From: Shinella fusca
GTDB lineage: Bacteria > Pseudomonadota > Alphaproteobacteria > Rhizobiales > Rhizobiaceae
Length of the DNA stretch: 48,641 nucleotides
Reading direction: 5' to 3'
NCBI RefSeq assembly: GCF_014203155.1
Contig: NZ_JACHIK010000025.1
Span: 1-48,641, forward strand
In this document: positions 7,835 through 16,300 of the stretch, piece by piece
Layout: the number at the start of each line of letters is the position of its first letter
Position numbering within the stretch: the first letter of the stretch is position 1
Program-made: the position numbers and the translations under genes
The notes under the pieces: generated by a model
Seen by the model: the letters and a program-made list of their open reading frames with translations, nothing else
Databases searched by the model: none
Told to the model about the DNA's origin: nothing

Positions 7835-9180
7835 GCGAGACCCCGTTTTTCGATGAAGCGCTTCTGATGATCGCCGAGCAGATATCGGCTCACTGGGGGC
7901 CGGATGCTCTTCTAAACGGAGTTATCGTCAGGGATAGCGTGGGTCACCTGAAGTTCGTGGCTGCGAATGATGCAGAATCTGCCGAGGACCCACAGACGCT
8001 GCTCAAGGCATTGCAAGAGGTCCTTGGTCCGTACGCTCGCGCAGATGGCGTTTTAGCGTTCGCTGACGAGCCGGGGGCAGCGCGATTGCTTGCGGCGAAA
8101 GACCGGCTGTTTGTCGATGAAGGCGGATATAAATTCTGGCTGATCGACAGACGCATCGTTGGCGCAGCTTGGCTATCGGAGCCGGTGTCGACCGTTGCTG
8201 TGCCGTCTAGAGTGGTCTTCGCCAGTTTAAAGGGGGGCGTTGGCCGTTCTACTGCACTAACCGTCACCGCCGCAGATCTTGCAGCACGGGGGAGAAACGT
8301 CCTTGTCGTTGATCTCGACTTGGAAGCTCCTGGCCTTGGGGAACTTCTGCTGTCCGACGACCGGGCCCCAGAGTTCGGAGTTGCGGACTACTTGGTCGAA
8401 AATGGAATCGGCGGAGTTACAGACCAAGAACTTCACCGATTTATCGGAACGAGCACTCTCACCTCATCGGGCGGTGGGCGCGTCGATGTACTACCCGCGC
8501 TAGGGAGCAGCTCTGTCAAATACCCTGCCAACGTTCTGGCTAAGTTGTCACGTGCAATGACCGATGATGTGGATGAGATGGGAAACGTCGCGACTGTCGG
8601 GTCGCAAATATCTCAAATGATCGAGCGAATGACAGGCCTTGAGTCCTATGACGTTGTGCTGATCGACAGTCGGGCCGGACTGGCTGAGCTTGCTGCACCG
8701 GCTGTCCTGAGTTTGGGCGCCTTGGTTTTGTTCTTTGGAACTGCCCAGCAGCAAACAATCAGAGGGTATCGCTCGCTCTTTGCTGCGTTGCGCCTTTTGG
8801 CGCAGCGGTCGGTGCAACTAGGCCAATCCTCGGATTGGCGCCTTATGATCCGGCCGGTCTATGCAAAAGCCAGTATGAACGGCGAAACGGCAGCCTCCAA
8901 CGCAGACAATCTGTACGAACTGTTCGCCGAGAACCTGTATGACGATATCGATGAGGAAGGACAGGTGGCAGAGGCTATCAATTTCGCTCCCGATGATCCC
9001 GATGCGCCCCACCATCCGTTGGTCATTCCTTTTGATAGTCGATTCCTAGACTTTGACCCCGCCCAGCGCGGGGGCCAGTTGCTAGGTGCTTTCTTCGAGC
9101 AGACCTACAGGCCATTCCTCGATAAGCTATACTCGGCACTGGAAATCCTGCCTGGCCAAGATCGGACGGCGTCGACATGA
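7831..9180 (+). CDS. ParA/MinD-like ATPase with KGGVGRS P-loop
   Basis: This 449-residue protein has an N-terminal about 120-residue domain of unknown type, then a SIMIBI-class ATPase. The deviant Walker A is ASLKGGVGRSTALT (about 131-144), Walker A' is LVVDLDLEAPGLG (about 158-170) and the Walker B-like strand is DVVLIDSRAGL. The usual KGGxGK[ST] lysine is replaced by Arg, the KGGVGR variant, which occurs in a distinct set of conflict-associated ATPases. The C-terminal part (FFEQTYRPFLDKLYSAL) is helical. It overlaps its neighbours by ATGA on both sides, so the three genes form one translational unit. It lacks a partner ParB and DNA-partition context, so plasmid segregation is unlikely. Confidence 0.8.
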   Translation: MSETPFFDEALLMIAEQISAHWGPDALLNGVIVRDSVGHLKFVAANDAESAEDPQTLLKALQEVLGPYARADGVLAFADEPGAARLLAAKDRLFVDEGGYKFWLIDRRIVGAAWLSEPVSTVAVPSRVVFASLKGGVGRSTALTVTAADLAARGRNVLVVDLDLEAPGLGELLLSDDRAPEFGVADYLVENGIGGVTDQELHRFIGTSTLTSSGGGRVDVLPALGSSSVKYPANVLAKLSRAMTDDVDEMGNVATVGSQISQMIERMTGLESYDVVLIDSRAGLAELAAPAVLSLGALVLFFGTAQQQTIRGYRSLFAALRLLAQRSVQLGQSSDWRLMIRPVYAKASMNGETAASNADNLYELFAENLYDDIDEEGQVAEAINFAPDDPDAPHHPLVIPFDSRFLDFDPAQRGGQLLGAFFEQTYRPFLDKLYSALEILPGQDRTAST

Positions 9181-10628
9181 AAGCTCGCGACAACAACGAG
9201 ATGCAGGTTCTGAGGGAGACCATGGCCTCCTTTAGCCCGGCCAGTAAGGTGGAGCCCAACGAACCAGTAGGACCCGATCGTGTATTCACACCCGAAAGCC
9301 ATCGATCTGTGCTGGATCTGGGCCGGCAGTTGGTTGTCGGCAACCGAGGTATGGGGAAGAGCTTGTGGACCCATGCATTGACCGACACGGCGGTTCGTAG
9401 TCGCGTCGCAGATATCTACGGCCAGCCGCAACTGAAAAAGAGCAAAGTCGTAATTGGCTTCAACGGCGCAGAGAAGACCGATCCCATCGCGCCTACTCCG
9501 GACAGCATAGAGCGTGCCCTTGGCGGTGGATACACCGCCGAAGATATCTGGCGTGCAGTGATATTCAGGGCCGTGCAAGAAATTCGTTCGGCAGTCGAAC
9601 CGCTGCAGTTTGACAAGACACTTGCAAAACTGAAGAAAAGCCCCGGAGAATTCGAAGACGCGCTGTCGTCTGTCGACGATGATCTCGCAAAGAAGGGCAC
9701 AGGCGTGCTCATCCTCTTCGACGCACTGGATCGCCTCCCTGGAGACTGGCAGCGCATTCGACAGCTCACTACGGCGCTGCTGCGCCGTGCCGTAGGCCTG
9801 AAGTCATTCAAGTCGATCCGAACGAAGATCTTTATCCGACCCGACCAGTTCTCGGATCGAAGCATTTTCCAGTTTCCCGACGGATCCAAGATTCTGAACG
9901 ATCACGTCGACCTCAGCTGGCAACCTCATGAGCTGTTCGGGTTGTTATTCTTCGAAATCATGCGTGGCCCCGCGGGAAAGACTGCGCTCACTTCCGTAGC
10001 GAGAAGGATCAATGCATCGGACGCGTTAGGCCCAATGGCGAAGCAAAGCAGCGGGGCACTGGAGGACCAAAGGAACCTAATCAAAGAGATAGCTGGACCA
10101 TATATGGGTACCGACGCGAGACGAGGCAGAGTCTATACTTGGGTGCCCCTGCACCTCAGCGATGCCAGAAATGCCTGTTCGCCCCGAACATTCTTGACAG
10201 CCTGGCAGAAGGCGTCCGAACACAAACCTGTTCCGAGTGACAGAGCGGTGGATCATCTGGGCCTGATCGAAGGCGTCCGTAAGGCTTCCAGTACTCGGTT
10301 GGCAGAATTGCGTGAGGATTATCGGTGGATCGATAGTGCTCTAGCTGCACTCAAGGGTCAATTCGTTCCGATTGAGCGCCGCGAGTTGCTTCGTATTTGG
10401 GAGGACTCAGAAGTTGTGCAGGGGATTCTGGGGGAAGCAAGAGCGGGTCACTGGCTCGCGCCCGTGCAACTGGCCGATGAAAAGAACACTGAGGCGCTGC
10501 TCGATGCTATGAACAGCATTGCGGTTACTGAGGAACGCGCAAACGGAAAGATTAATGTGCCTGACATTTTCAGAGTCGAAGCCGGCATCAAGCGAAAGGG
10601 TGGTGTGGCTGTTCCAAGGCGTACATAG
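9177..10628 (+). CDS. P-loop (STAND-like) ATPase, third gene of the cluster
   Basis: This 483-residue protein has Walker A VVGNRGMGKSLW (about 53-64) and a Walker B-like strand TGVLILFDALDRLPGDW, where hhhhDxxDR is typical of STAND/KAP-like NTPases. It continues with IRTKIFIRPDQFSD as a sensor-like strand. The C-terminal about 200 residues, with WVPLHLSDARNACSPRTFLTA, are helical with no named domain. The ATG overlaps the previous stop. A STAND-type NTPase downstream of a MinD-like ATPase and a small helical protein fits a sensor/effector defence operon, but no documented system with this exact order is recalled. Substrate and trigger are unknown. Confidence 0.75.
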   Translation: MKARDNNEMQVLRETMASFSPASKVEPNEPVGPDRVFTPESHRSVLDLGRQLVVGNRGMGKSLWTHALTDTAVRSRVADIYGQPQLKKSKVVIGFNGAEKTDPIAPTPDSIERALGGGYTAEDIWRAVIFRAVQEIRSAVEPLQFDKTLAKLKKSPGEFEDALSSVDDDLAKKGTGVLILFDALDRLPGDWQRIRQLTTALLRRAVGLKSFKSIRTKIFIRPDQFSDRSIFQFPDGSKILNDHVDLSWQPHELFGLLFFEIMRGPAGKTALTSVARRINASDALGPMAKQSSGALEDQRNLIKEIAGPYMGTDARRGRVYTWVPLHLSDARNACSPRTFLTAWQKASEHKPVPSDRAVDHLGLIEGVRKASSTRLAELREDYRWIDSALAALKGQFVPIERRELLRIWEDSEVVQGILGEARAGHWLAPVQLADEKNTEALLDAMNSIAVTEERANGKINVPDIFRVEAGIKRKGGVAVPRRT

Positions 10629-11025
10629 GATGGCTGTCGGGCTGATGTGATCGATACGTGATTCATTGAGTGTCTGCTTCCAGGATGAGTTGCCGACGGG
10701 TGGCCATGGCCGAAATGCGGTGGAAATTTGCTGATCCGTCTCAGCAATGCGAATGGCAGCTATAGCCCACAGGCGAACAGAAGCCGCCAGTCCACTCCCG
10801 GCCCTTTTGGTCATTCAATGAGATACGTCTTCCGGCTCCAGATCATGTAAGAGGCCATCTGTTACGGCCCCAAAGTGACATCTCAAGGCTGTCATTGCGA
10901 CTACCGTTCTGGCTCAAGCACAGCAACACTCTCCATCCCCACAGGTCTTTGGCAGGGCCGCTCCTCGTATGAGATTTTGTGACTGAAATTTAAATCTAAA
11001 ATTTCTGGACTTCGGAAGATGCATT
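10629..11025. other. Intergenic stretch without recognisable gene
   Basis: About 400 bases between the ATPase cluster and a small leftward gene. Open frames here are short or antisense to the ATPase gene, without domains or ribosome-binding sites. The right end (about 10,975-11,050) is A+T-rich. No terminator with a T-run was seen after the ATPase stop. Confidence 0.5.
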
Positions 11026-11295
11026 TTAACATGAGCCAGAGGATGTGTTATTAAGTAAATCGTAGTTTTCAGGGTCAGACCAATTCTCATTGTCCTCGAT
11101 CGCTCGATCGATAGGTGATATCATTTCTTCATCGGCTTCGTGGTCAATCAGGAAGTCTTTTATTCGTGCCAGTTGCTCTCTCATCCATGCGACCAGTTCG
11201 GCGTCCTCGATATGTTCGAGAGTGAGTGTCGTGTTTTTGGCGGTCATCGCTTTACCATCCAACTTGTTATAGGATTCGATTAATTGTTGGCGCAT
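11026..11295 (-). CDS. Small acidic hypothetical protein
   Basis: This 89-residue (or 73-residue from the internal ATG at 11247) acidic protein is probably helical: LEHIEDAELVAWMREQLAR, KDFLIDHEADEEMISP. It has no signal peptide, no membrane helix and no family recognised. The internal start has a weak GGATGG upstream and may be the true one. Low G+C and isolation at the island edge suggest it is accessory cargo. It may also be spurious. Confidence 0.4.
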   Translation of the reverse strand: MRQQLIESYNKLDGKAMTAKNTTLTLEHIEDAELVAWMREQLARIKDFLIDHEADEEMISPIDRAIEDNENWSDPENYDLLNNTSSGSC

Positions 11296-11380
11296 TCCAG
11301 CGCTTGCTGAGCACTCAGACGAAGCATCTCAGGGGTGTTCGATTACAGCGGTTGTCAGCCCCCGCAACCAACATTCACAG

Positions 11381-11412
11381 CAAGCCCCGCAGCCAAAAAG
11401 CCGCGGGGCTTG
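11381..11412. terminator. Hairpin between the accessory region and araC-type gene
   Basis: CAAGCCCCGC (11381-11390) and GCGGGGCTTG (11403-11412) form a perfect 10-bp stem with a 12-base loop. It lies downstream of the leftward AraC-family gene. T-runs are short on both sides, so it may act bidirectionally or weakly. Confidence 0.55.
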
Positions 11413-11478
11413 TTGCGTTTAAGGGCGCAAGAAACAAAGCCTCGATCTCGCGGAGGTCGCATCGCTTCTGGCGCAGGA

Positions 11479-12378
11479 TCACGGCGCGTCGGTGGGTGGG
11501 GGGCTGGCGTACATGCCGGTGGTGCGGAACTCGGTCGGGCTTGCGCCGAAATGGCGGCGGAAGACCTTGGCGAAGTAGTTCGGGTCCTCGAAGCCGGCCA
11601 TGCTGGAAACCTCCTTGACGGAAAGATTGGCGGCGCGCGTCAGGAGCTTGGTGGCGCGCTGCAGGCGCTTGCGCAGGACGAACTCGGCCGGCGGCACGCC
11701 TTCGTGCGCGGCGAAGACGCGCGAGAAGTGGGACCGGCTGAAGCCGGAGACCCGCGCCAGTTCCTCGACCGGCAGGGGCTTGTCCAGGTTGGCGTCGATG
11801 TGGCTGATGACCTGCTGCATCGCCCTGTATTCCTCGCCCGCCGTAGGGTGGGAGCCGAAGACGTCGTCGTAGAGCGCCATCGCCGCCTCGTAGGCGATGG
11901 CTGAAGCCTGCCCCGGCGCTTCTCCACCGCCGGAGACGAGGCGCCGGCTGCAGTCGGCCAGATGCTCCACCGTTTCCGGCTGGAGCTTCAGGATCGGGCC
12001 GGTCATCGACAGGATGGCGCGGTGGATGCGCAGCGCTTCCTCGCCGTTCATCGAGATCCAGAAGAATTCCCAGTGGCCGCCTTCCTCCAGCCAGTAGCGA
12101 TGATTGTGCGGGACCAGCAGCAGCAGCGTGTCGTCCGGGCGCACCCGGTAGATCCGGTTCTCGTAGCGCAGGTTTCCCGCCCCGCTCAGGGTGTGCTGGA
12201 CGACGGTGAAAGGTGTCTGGCCGCGCTTGCGGCCGTCCCAGTCGTAGCTCGTGTCGTTGCGCACCTCATAGCCCGTGCTGGTCGGCATCGTGTGCAGCCG
12301 GTGACGGCCGCGCGGCAGCGACACCGTCTTCATCACCGGGCCGCCGGCAATGAGGTTCTGGAGCATAGAATTACCCAT
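11479..12378 (-). CDS. agpT: AraC-family regulator of the alpha-galactoside operon
   Basis: This 299-residue protein has an N-terminal cupin-like sensor half (FTVVQHTLSGAGNLRYEN, then TLLLLVPHNHRYWL). The C-terminal double helix-turn-helix lies at about residues 190-285: VEELARVSGFSRSHFSRVF for the first and VKEVSSMAGFEDPNYFAKVF for the second, then FRRHFGASPTEFR. It is transcribed divergently from the GH4/ABC operon across a 185-bp gap. In Sinorhizobium meliloti the AraC-type activator AgpT sits in the same position and activates uptake genes in response to alpha-galactosides, so the symbol is by analogy. The likely inducer is melibiose, raffinose or a related sugar. Family is certain; inducer is inferred. 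Confidence 0.85.
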   Translation of the reverse strand: MGNSMLQNLIAGGPVMKTVSLPRGRHRLHTMPTSTGYEVRNDTSYDWDGRKRGQTPFTVVQHTLSGAGNLRYENRIYRVRPDDTLLLLVPHNHRYWLEEGGHWEFFWISMNGEEALRIHRAILSMTGPILKLQPETVEHLADCSRRLVSGGGEAPGQASAIAYEAAMALYDDVFGSHPTAGEEYRAMQQVISHIDANLDKPLPVEELARVSGFSRSHFSRVFAAHEGVPPAEFVLRKRLQRATKLLTRAANLSVKEVSSMAGFEDPNYFAKVFRRHFGASPTEFRTTGMYASPPPTDAP

Positions 12379-12563
12379 GAAAGCACAATCCCTCTCTATG
12401 ATCTCATCCGGCGATCCGCATAATGCCGACTTGAGAGGAAGTTTTTCCGGATTTCAAGAGGGTTGACGAGCAACTGCGCGAGCAGCCCGTTTCGGCTGGC
12501 AAACGGCGCATGCGCTCGATTTTACCCATTCAGGCAGCCGGGACCCATTCGGACGAGGATAGC
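12379..12563. promoter_or_regulatory. Divergent promoter region, AraC gene / alpha-galactoside operon
   Basis: This 185-bp gap separates the divergent regulator and the operon. Two similar A/G-rich stretches, TTGAGAGGAAG (near 12431) and TCAAGAGGGTTGA (near 12454), are candidate AraC-type half-sites. A TTGACG box follows near 12463. No exact site can be assigned. Confidence 0.4.
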
Positions 12564-14036
12564 ATGAGCAGGTTCAAGATCGCCATCATCGGCGCGGGCA
12601 GCGTCGGCTTCACCAAGAAGCTCTTCACGGACATCCTGTCCGTGCCGGAATTCGCCGATATCGAGGTCGCCCTGACCGATCTCAGCGAGCATAACCTGAC
12701 GATGATCCGCACGATCCTGGAGAAGATCGTCGAGGCGAACGGCCTGCCGACGCGCATCACCGCCACCACGGAACGCCGCAAGGCGCTGGAGGGCGCGCGC
12801 TACGTCATCAGCTGCGTGCGGGTCGGGGGCCTCGAAGCCTATGCGGACGACATCCGCATCCCGCTGAAATACGGCGTCGACCAGTGCGTCGGCGATACGA
12901 TCTGCGCCGGCGGCATCCTCTACGGCCAGCGCAACATCCCGGTCATCCTCGATTTCTGCAAGGATATCCGCGAGGTCGCCGAGCCGGGCGCGAAATTCCT
13001 CAACTACGCCAATCCCATGGCCATGAACACCTGGGCCGCCATCGAATACGGCAAGGTCGATACGGTGGGCCTGTGCCACGGCGTCCAGCACGGCGGCGAG
13101 CAGATCGCGGAAATCCTCGGCGCGGGCGAGGGGGAGCTCGACTATATCTGCTCGGGCATCAATCACCAGACCTGGTTCGTCGACCTCCGCCTCAGGGGCC
13201 GCAAGGTCGGCAAGGACGAGCTCGTCGCCGCCTTCGAGGCCCATCCGGTCTTCTCGCAGCAGGAGAAGCTGCGCATCGACGTGCTCAAGCGCTTCGGTGT
13301 CTATTCCACCGAGAGCAACGGCCATCTTTCCGAATATCTGCCCTGGTATCGCAAGCGGCCGGAGGAGACGCAGCGCTGGATCGACATGTCGGACTGGATC
13401 CACGGCGAGACCGGCGGGTACCTGCGCTATTCCACCGAGACCCGCAACTGGTTCGAGAGCGACTATCCCGAGCTGCTCAAGGCGGCCGGAAAGCCGATCG
13501 ATCCGAAGCGCCGCTCCAACGAGCATGCGAGCCACATCCTCGAAGCGCTGGAGACGGGCCGGGTCTATCGCGGGCATTTCAACGTCAAGAACAACGGCGT
13601 CATCACCAACCTGCCGGCCGATGCGATCATCGAATCGCCCGGCTTCGTCGACCGTTTCGGCATCAACATGGTGGCGGGCATCACGCTGCCGGAGGCCTGT
13701 GCGGCGACCTGCATCTCCTCGATCAACGTGCAGCGCATGTCCGTGCACGCGGCGATCTCGGGCGATATCGACCTCCTGAAGCTCGCCGTGCTGCACGATC
13801 CGCTGGTGGGCGCGATCTGCACGCCGGAGGAAGTCTGGCAGATGGTGGACGAAATGGTGGTCGCGCAGGCCGCCTGGCTGCCCCAGTATGCCCATGCCGT
13901 CGCGGGCGCGAAGGAGCGCCTTGCCCGCGGCACCGTCAGGACGCGCGAGTGGAAGGGCGCGGCGAGCCGCGAGGTCCGCTCCCTGGAGGAAGTGCGCGCC
14001 GAACGCGAAGCGATGAGGCTGCGCGCGGCGGGCTGA
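12564..14036 (+). CDS. agaL1: Glycoside hydrolase family 4 protein (first in operon)
   Basis: This 490-residue protein starts at ATG 12564 (GAGGAT upstream). It has a Rossmann NAD-binding start (IAIIGAGSVGF, 7-17), a substrate/metal region FLNYANPMAMNTW (145-157), the GH4 signature Cys in LCHGVQ (C171-H172-G173) and SGINHQTWF (H201). GH4 enzymes need NAD+ and Mn2+ and cleave by an oxidation-elimination route. The residue after Cys-His tracks substrate class: CHS is usual for alpha-galactosidase, while CHG has been linked to alpha-glucuronidase-like members. This paralog may therefore accept a different sugar from the second GH4 enzyme of the operon. Cytoplasmic, with no signal peptide. The symbol follows the agaL1 position in the S. 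meliloti agp cluster; specificity is unproven. Confidence 0.8.
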   Translation: MSRFKIAIIGAGSVGFTKKLFTDILSVPEFADIEVALTDLSEHNLTMIRTILEKIVEANGLPTRITATTERRKALEGARYVISCVRVGGLEAYADDIRIPLKYGVDQCVGDTICAGGILYGQRNIPVILDFCKDIREVAEPGAKFLNYANPMAMNTWAAIEYGKVDTVGLCHGVQHGGEQIAEILGAGEGELDYICSGINHQTWFVDLRLRGRKVGKDELVAAFEAHPVFSQQEKLRIDVLKRFGVYSTESNGHLSEYLPWYRKRPEETQRWIDMSDWIHGETGGYLRYSTETRNWFESDYPELLKAAGKPIDPKRRSNEHASHILEALETGRVYRGHFNVKNNGVITNLPADAIIESPGFVDRFGINMVAGITLPEACAATCISSINVQRMSVHAAISGDIDLLKLAVLHDPLVGAICTPEEVWQMVDEMVVAQAAWLPQYAHAVAGAKERLARGTVRTREWKGAASREVRSLEEVRAEREAMRLRAAG

Positions 14037-14112
14037 GGGAGCCTGCCGCGGATTTCGGAGGAAACGGCCGCCCGTGGAGGAGCGGCCGGAAACAAGAGGG
14101 AGAACAGCGACA

Positions 14113-16194
14113 ATGACATTCATCCGTTCCTTGCGGAGCGCCGTGCTCATGCTGGGCGTCTCGGCGCTCGCCATGCCGGCGGGCGCCGCCGATCCCGTGG
14201 TCGTGCCGGAGCAGCCGGTCTTTCCGGCCCAGGGCAAGATCACCTATGTCCCCCGGACCTCGATCCTGGAATACAAGGCGCTTTCCGCCTATCAGGAGCC
14301 GGACTGGGTGACGGAGAAGTTCGTCAAGACCGGCAAGCTGCCGCCGGTCGGCGAGCGCCTTCCCAAGGAGCCGCTGGTCTACAAGACCGGCAACATGCCG
14401 GACGGCACCGGCGTCTACGGCGACACGATCCGCCATGTCATCGGCGGCCGGCCGGAGGGCTGGAACTACAGCGCCGGCCAGTCGCAGGGCTGGGGCGGCA
14501 TCGACATCGGCATGTTCGAGTGCCTGACGCGCACCGCGCCGCTCTTCCAGGTCGAGGCGAACGACATGGAGCCGCTGCCCAATCTTGCGAAGAGCTGGAA
14601 ATGGTCCGAGGACGGCCACAAGCTGACGATGAAGCTGATCGAGGGCGCCAAGTGGTCCGACGGCGACCCCTTCGACGCCGAGGACGTGATGTTCTACTGG
14701 GAGGACAACGTCCTCGACCCGAACGTCACGCCGCTGAACGGCGCGACGCCCGAGACCTTCGGCGTGGGCACGACGCTCAAGGCGCTCGATCCCTACACGA
14801 TCGAGTGGACCTTCAAGGAAGCCTTCCCGCGCCAGTATCTGTTCGCCATGGCCTACGGCACCTTCTGCCCCGGCCCCTCGCACATCCTCAAGACGAAGCA
14901 TCCGAAATATGCCGGCACGACCTATGACCAGTACAAGAACGCCTTCCCGCCGGAATACCTGAATTTCCCCGTCATGGGCGCCTGGGTGCCGGTCGCCTAC
15001 CGCTCGGACGATATCGTGGTGCTCCGCCGCAACCCCTATTACTGGAAGGTGGACGAGGAGGGCAGGCAGCTGCCTTATCTCAACGAGGCGCACTACAAGC
15101 TCTCCACCTGGGCGGACCGCGACGTGCAGGCCATCGCCGGCTCGGGCGACATCTCCAACCTGGAGCAGCCGGAGAATTTCGTGGAGGCGCTGAAGCGCGC
15201 CGCCGAGGACACCGCGCCCGCGCGTCTCGCCTTCGGCCCGCGCGTCATCGGCTACAACCTGCACCTCAATTTCTCAGCCAACGGCTGGGGCGAGCCGGAC
15301 GAGCGCGGCGAGGCCGTGCGCCAGCTCAACCGCAACCTCGATTTCCGCAAGGCCGTCACCATGGCGATCGACCGGCAGAAGCTGGGCGATTCGCTGGTCA
15401 AGGGGCCGTTCACGGCGATCTATCCGGGCGGGCTCTCCTCCGGCACCAGCTTCTACGACCGCCAGTCCACCATGTATTATCCCTATGACCTCGACGAGGC
15501 CAAGGCGCTCCTCAAGAAGGCGGGCCTCGTCGATACCGACGGCGACGGCTTCGTGAACTTCCCGGCCGGCACGGCCGGCGGCGGCGACGTGCAGATCGTC
15601 CTGCTCATCACCGGCGAATACGGCACCGACCGCAACCTCGGCGAAGGCGTCGTCGGCCAGATGGAGCGGCTCGGCCTCAAGGTCGTGCTCAACACGCTGG
15701 ACGGCCCGAAGCGCGATGCGGCGCACTACGGCGGGCGCTTCGACTGGTCGATCCGCCGCAACGAGCAGGACCTCACCTCGGTCGTGCAGAACACGCCGCA
15801 GCTTGCCGCGACGGGTCCGCGCACGAGCTGGCACCACCGCGCCGGCACGGACGGCACGCTCGATCTCATGCCGTTCGAGCAGGAGCTTGTCGACATCGTC
15901 AACAAGTTCATCGCCAGCAACGACAGTGCCGAGCGGGCGGACCTCATGAAGCAGTACCAGAAGGTGGCGACCACCAACCTGGACTCGATCGGCCTCACCG
16001 AATATCCGGGCGCGCTCATCGTCAACAAGCGCTTCTCGAACATTCCGCAGGGCACGCCGATCTTCATGTTCAACTGGGCCGAGGATTCGATCATGCGCGA
16101 GCGGCTCTACGTCGCCGCCGACAAGCAGGGCGACTACGAGCTCTATCCCGAGCAGTTGCCGGGCAAGCCGGGCGACGGCGGCCCGGCCGAGTAA
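14113..16194 (+). CDS. agpA: Periplasmic alpha-galactoside-binding protein, SBP family 5
   Basis: This 693-residue protein starts at ATG 14113 with GAGGGAG upstream. The Sec signal peptide MTFIRSLRSAVLMLGVSAL...AGAA is cleaved near residue 26. The mature part is a large peptide/nickel-type (SBP_bac_5) binding protein: LPNLAKSWKWSEDGHKLTMK, KWSDGDPFDAEDVMFYW, then FRKAVTMAIDRQKLG. It is longer than dipeptide-binding homologues (about 530), as is AgpA of S. meliloti, which binds melibiose and raffinose although it belongs to the peptide-binding family. It lies 76 bases after the GH4 gene and 106 bases before the permeases, with hairpins in the latter gap. Function is strongly supported by operon content. 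Confidence 0.88.
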   Translation: MTFIRSLRSAVLMLGVSALAMPAGAADPVVVPEQPVFPAQGKITYVPRTSILEYKALSAYQEPDWVTEKFVKTGKLPPVGERLPKEPLVYKTGNMPDGTGVYGDTIRHVIGGRPEGWNYSAGQSQGWGGIDIGMFECLTRTAPLFQVEANDMEPLPNLAKSWKWSEDGHKLTMKLIEGAKWSDGDPFDAEDVMFYWEDNVLDPNVTPLNGATPETFGVGTTLKALDPYTIEWTFKEAFPRQYLFAMAYGTFCPGPSHILKTKHPKYAGTTYDQYKNAFPPEYLNFPVMGAWVPVAYRSDDIVVLRRNPYYWKVDEEGRQLPYLNEAHYKLSTWADRDVQAIAGSGDISNLEQPENFVEALKRAAEDTAPARLAFGPRVIGYNLHLNFSANGWGEPDERGEAVRQLNRNLDFRKAVTMAIDRQKLGDSLVKGPFTAIYPGGLSSGTSFYDRQSTMYYPYDLDEAKALLKKAGLVDTDGDGFVNFPAGTAGGGDVQIVLLITGEYGTDRNLGEGVVGQMERLGLKVVLNTLDGPKRDAAHYGGRFDWSIRRNEQDLTSVVQNTPQLAATGPRTSWHHRAGTDGTLDLMPFEQELVDIVNKFIASNDSAERADLMKQYQKVATTNLDSIGLTEYPGALIVNKRFSNIPQGTPIFMFNWAEDSIMRERLYVAADKQGDYELYPEQLPGKPGDGGPAE

Positions 16195-16206
16195 GCCGAC
16201 CCATCC

Positions 16207-16280
16207 GCATCCGGCCGGCCCACGGCCGGATGCCCCTCTCGCGCGTCGCCGGCGCCGGACCCAGCGCGGTCCGGCCGGCG
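16207..16280. repeat. Two consecutive hairpins between binding-protein and permease genes
   Basis: The first has perfect 11-base arms GCATCCGGCCG (16207-16217) and CGGCCGGATGC (16223-16233). The second has CCGGACC/GGTCCGG (16255-16261/16268-16274), extended by CGCCGG/CCGGCG. No T-runs follow, so they are probably mRNA-stabilising or attenuating structures. These are common after binding-protein genes that must be expressed more than their permeases. Confidence 0.6.
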
Positions 16281-16300
16281 GCGAAACAAGGGAAACGACG

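Noticed and set aside
7831-9180. Plasmid-type ParA partition gene
   Set aside because: No ParB, no centromere-like repeats and a deviant P-loop. The coupled neighbours are not partition genes.
10407-10814. Leftward 135-codon frame at the end of the ATPase cluster
   Set aside because: Mostly antisense to the ATPase gene, with no ribosome-binding site or domain.
11330-11380. tRNA- or tmRNA-like 3' end (TTCGATTA followed by CGCAACCA)
   Set aside because: No T-stem pairing, no matching acceptor strand and no anticodon arm upstream. The resemblance is limited to short words.
12522-14243. Long antisense open frame across the first GH4 gene
   Set aside because: It arises from the high G+C third positions of the sense gene. 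It has no domain and low-complexity Arg/Ala/Asp composition.
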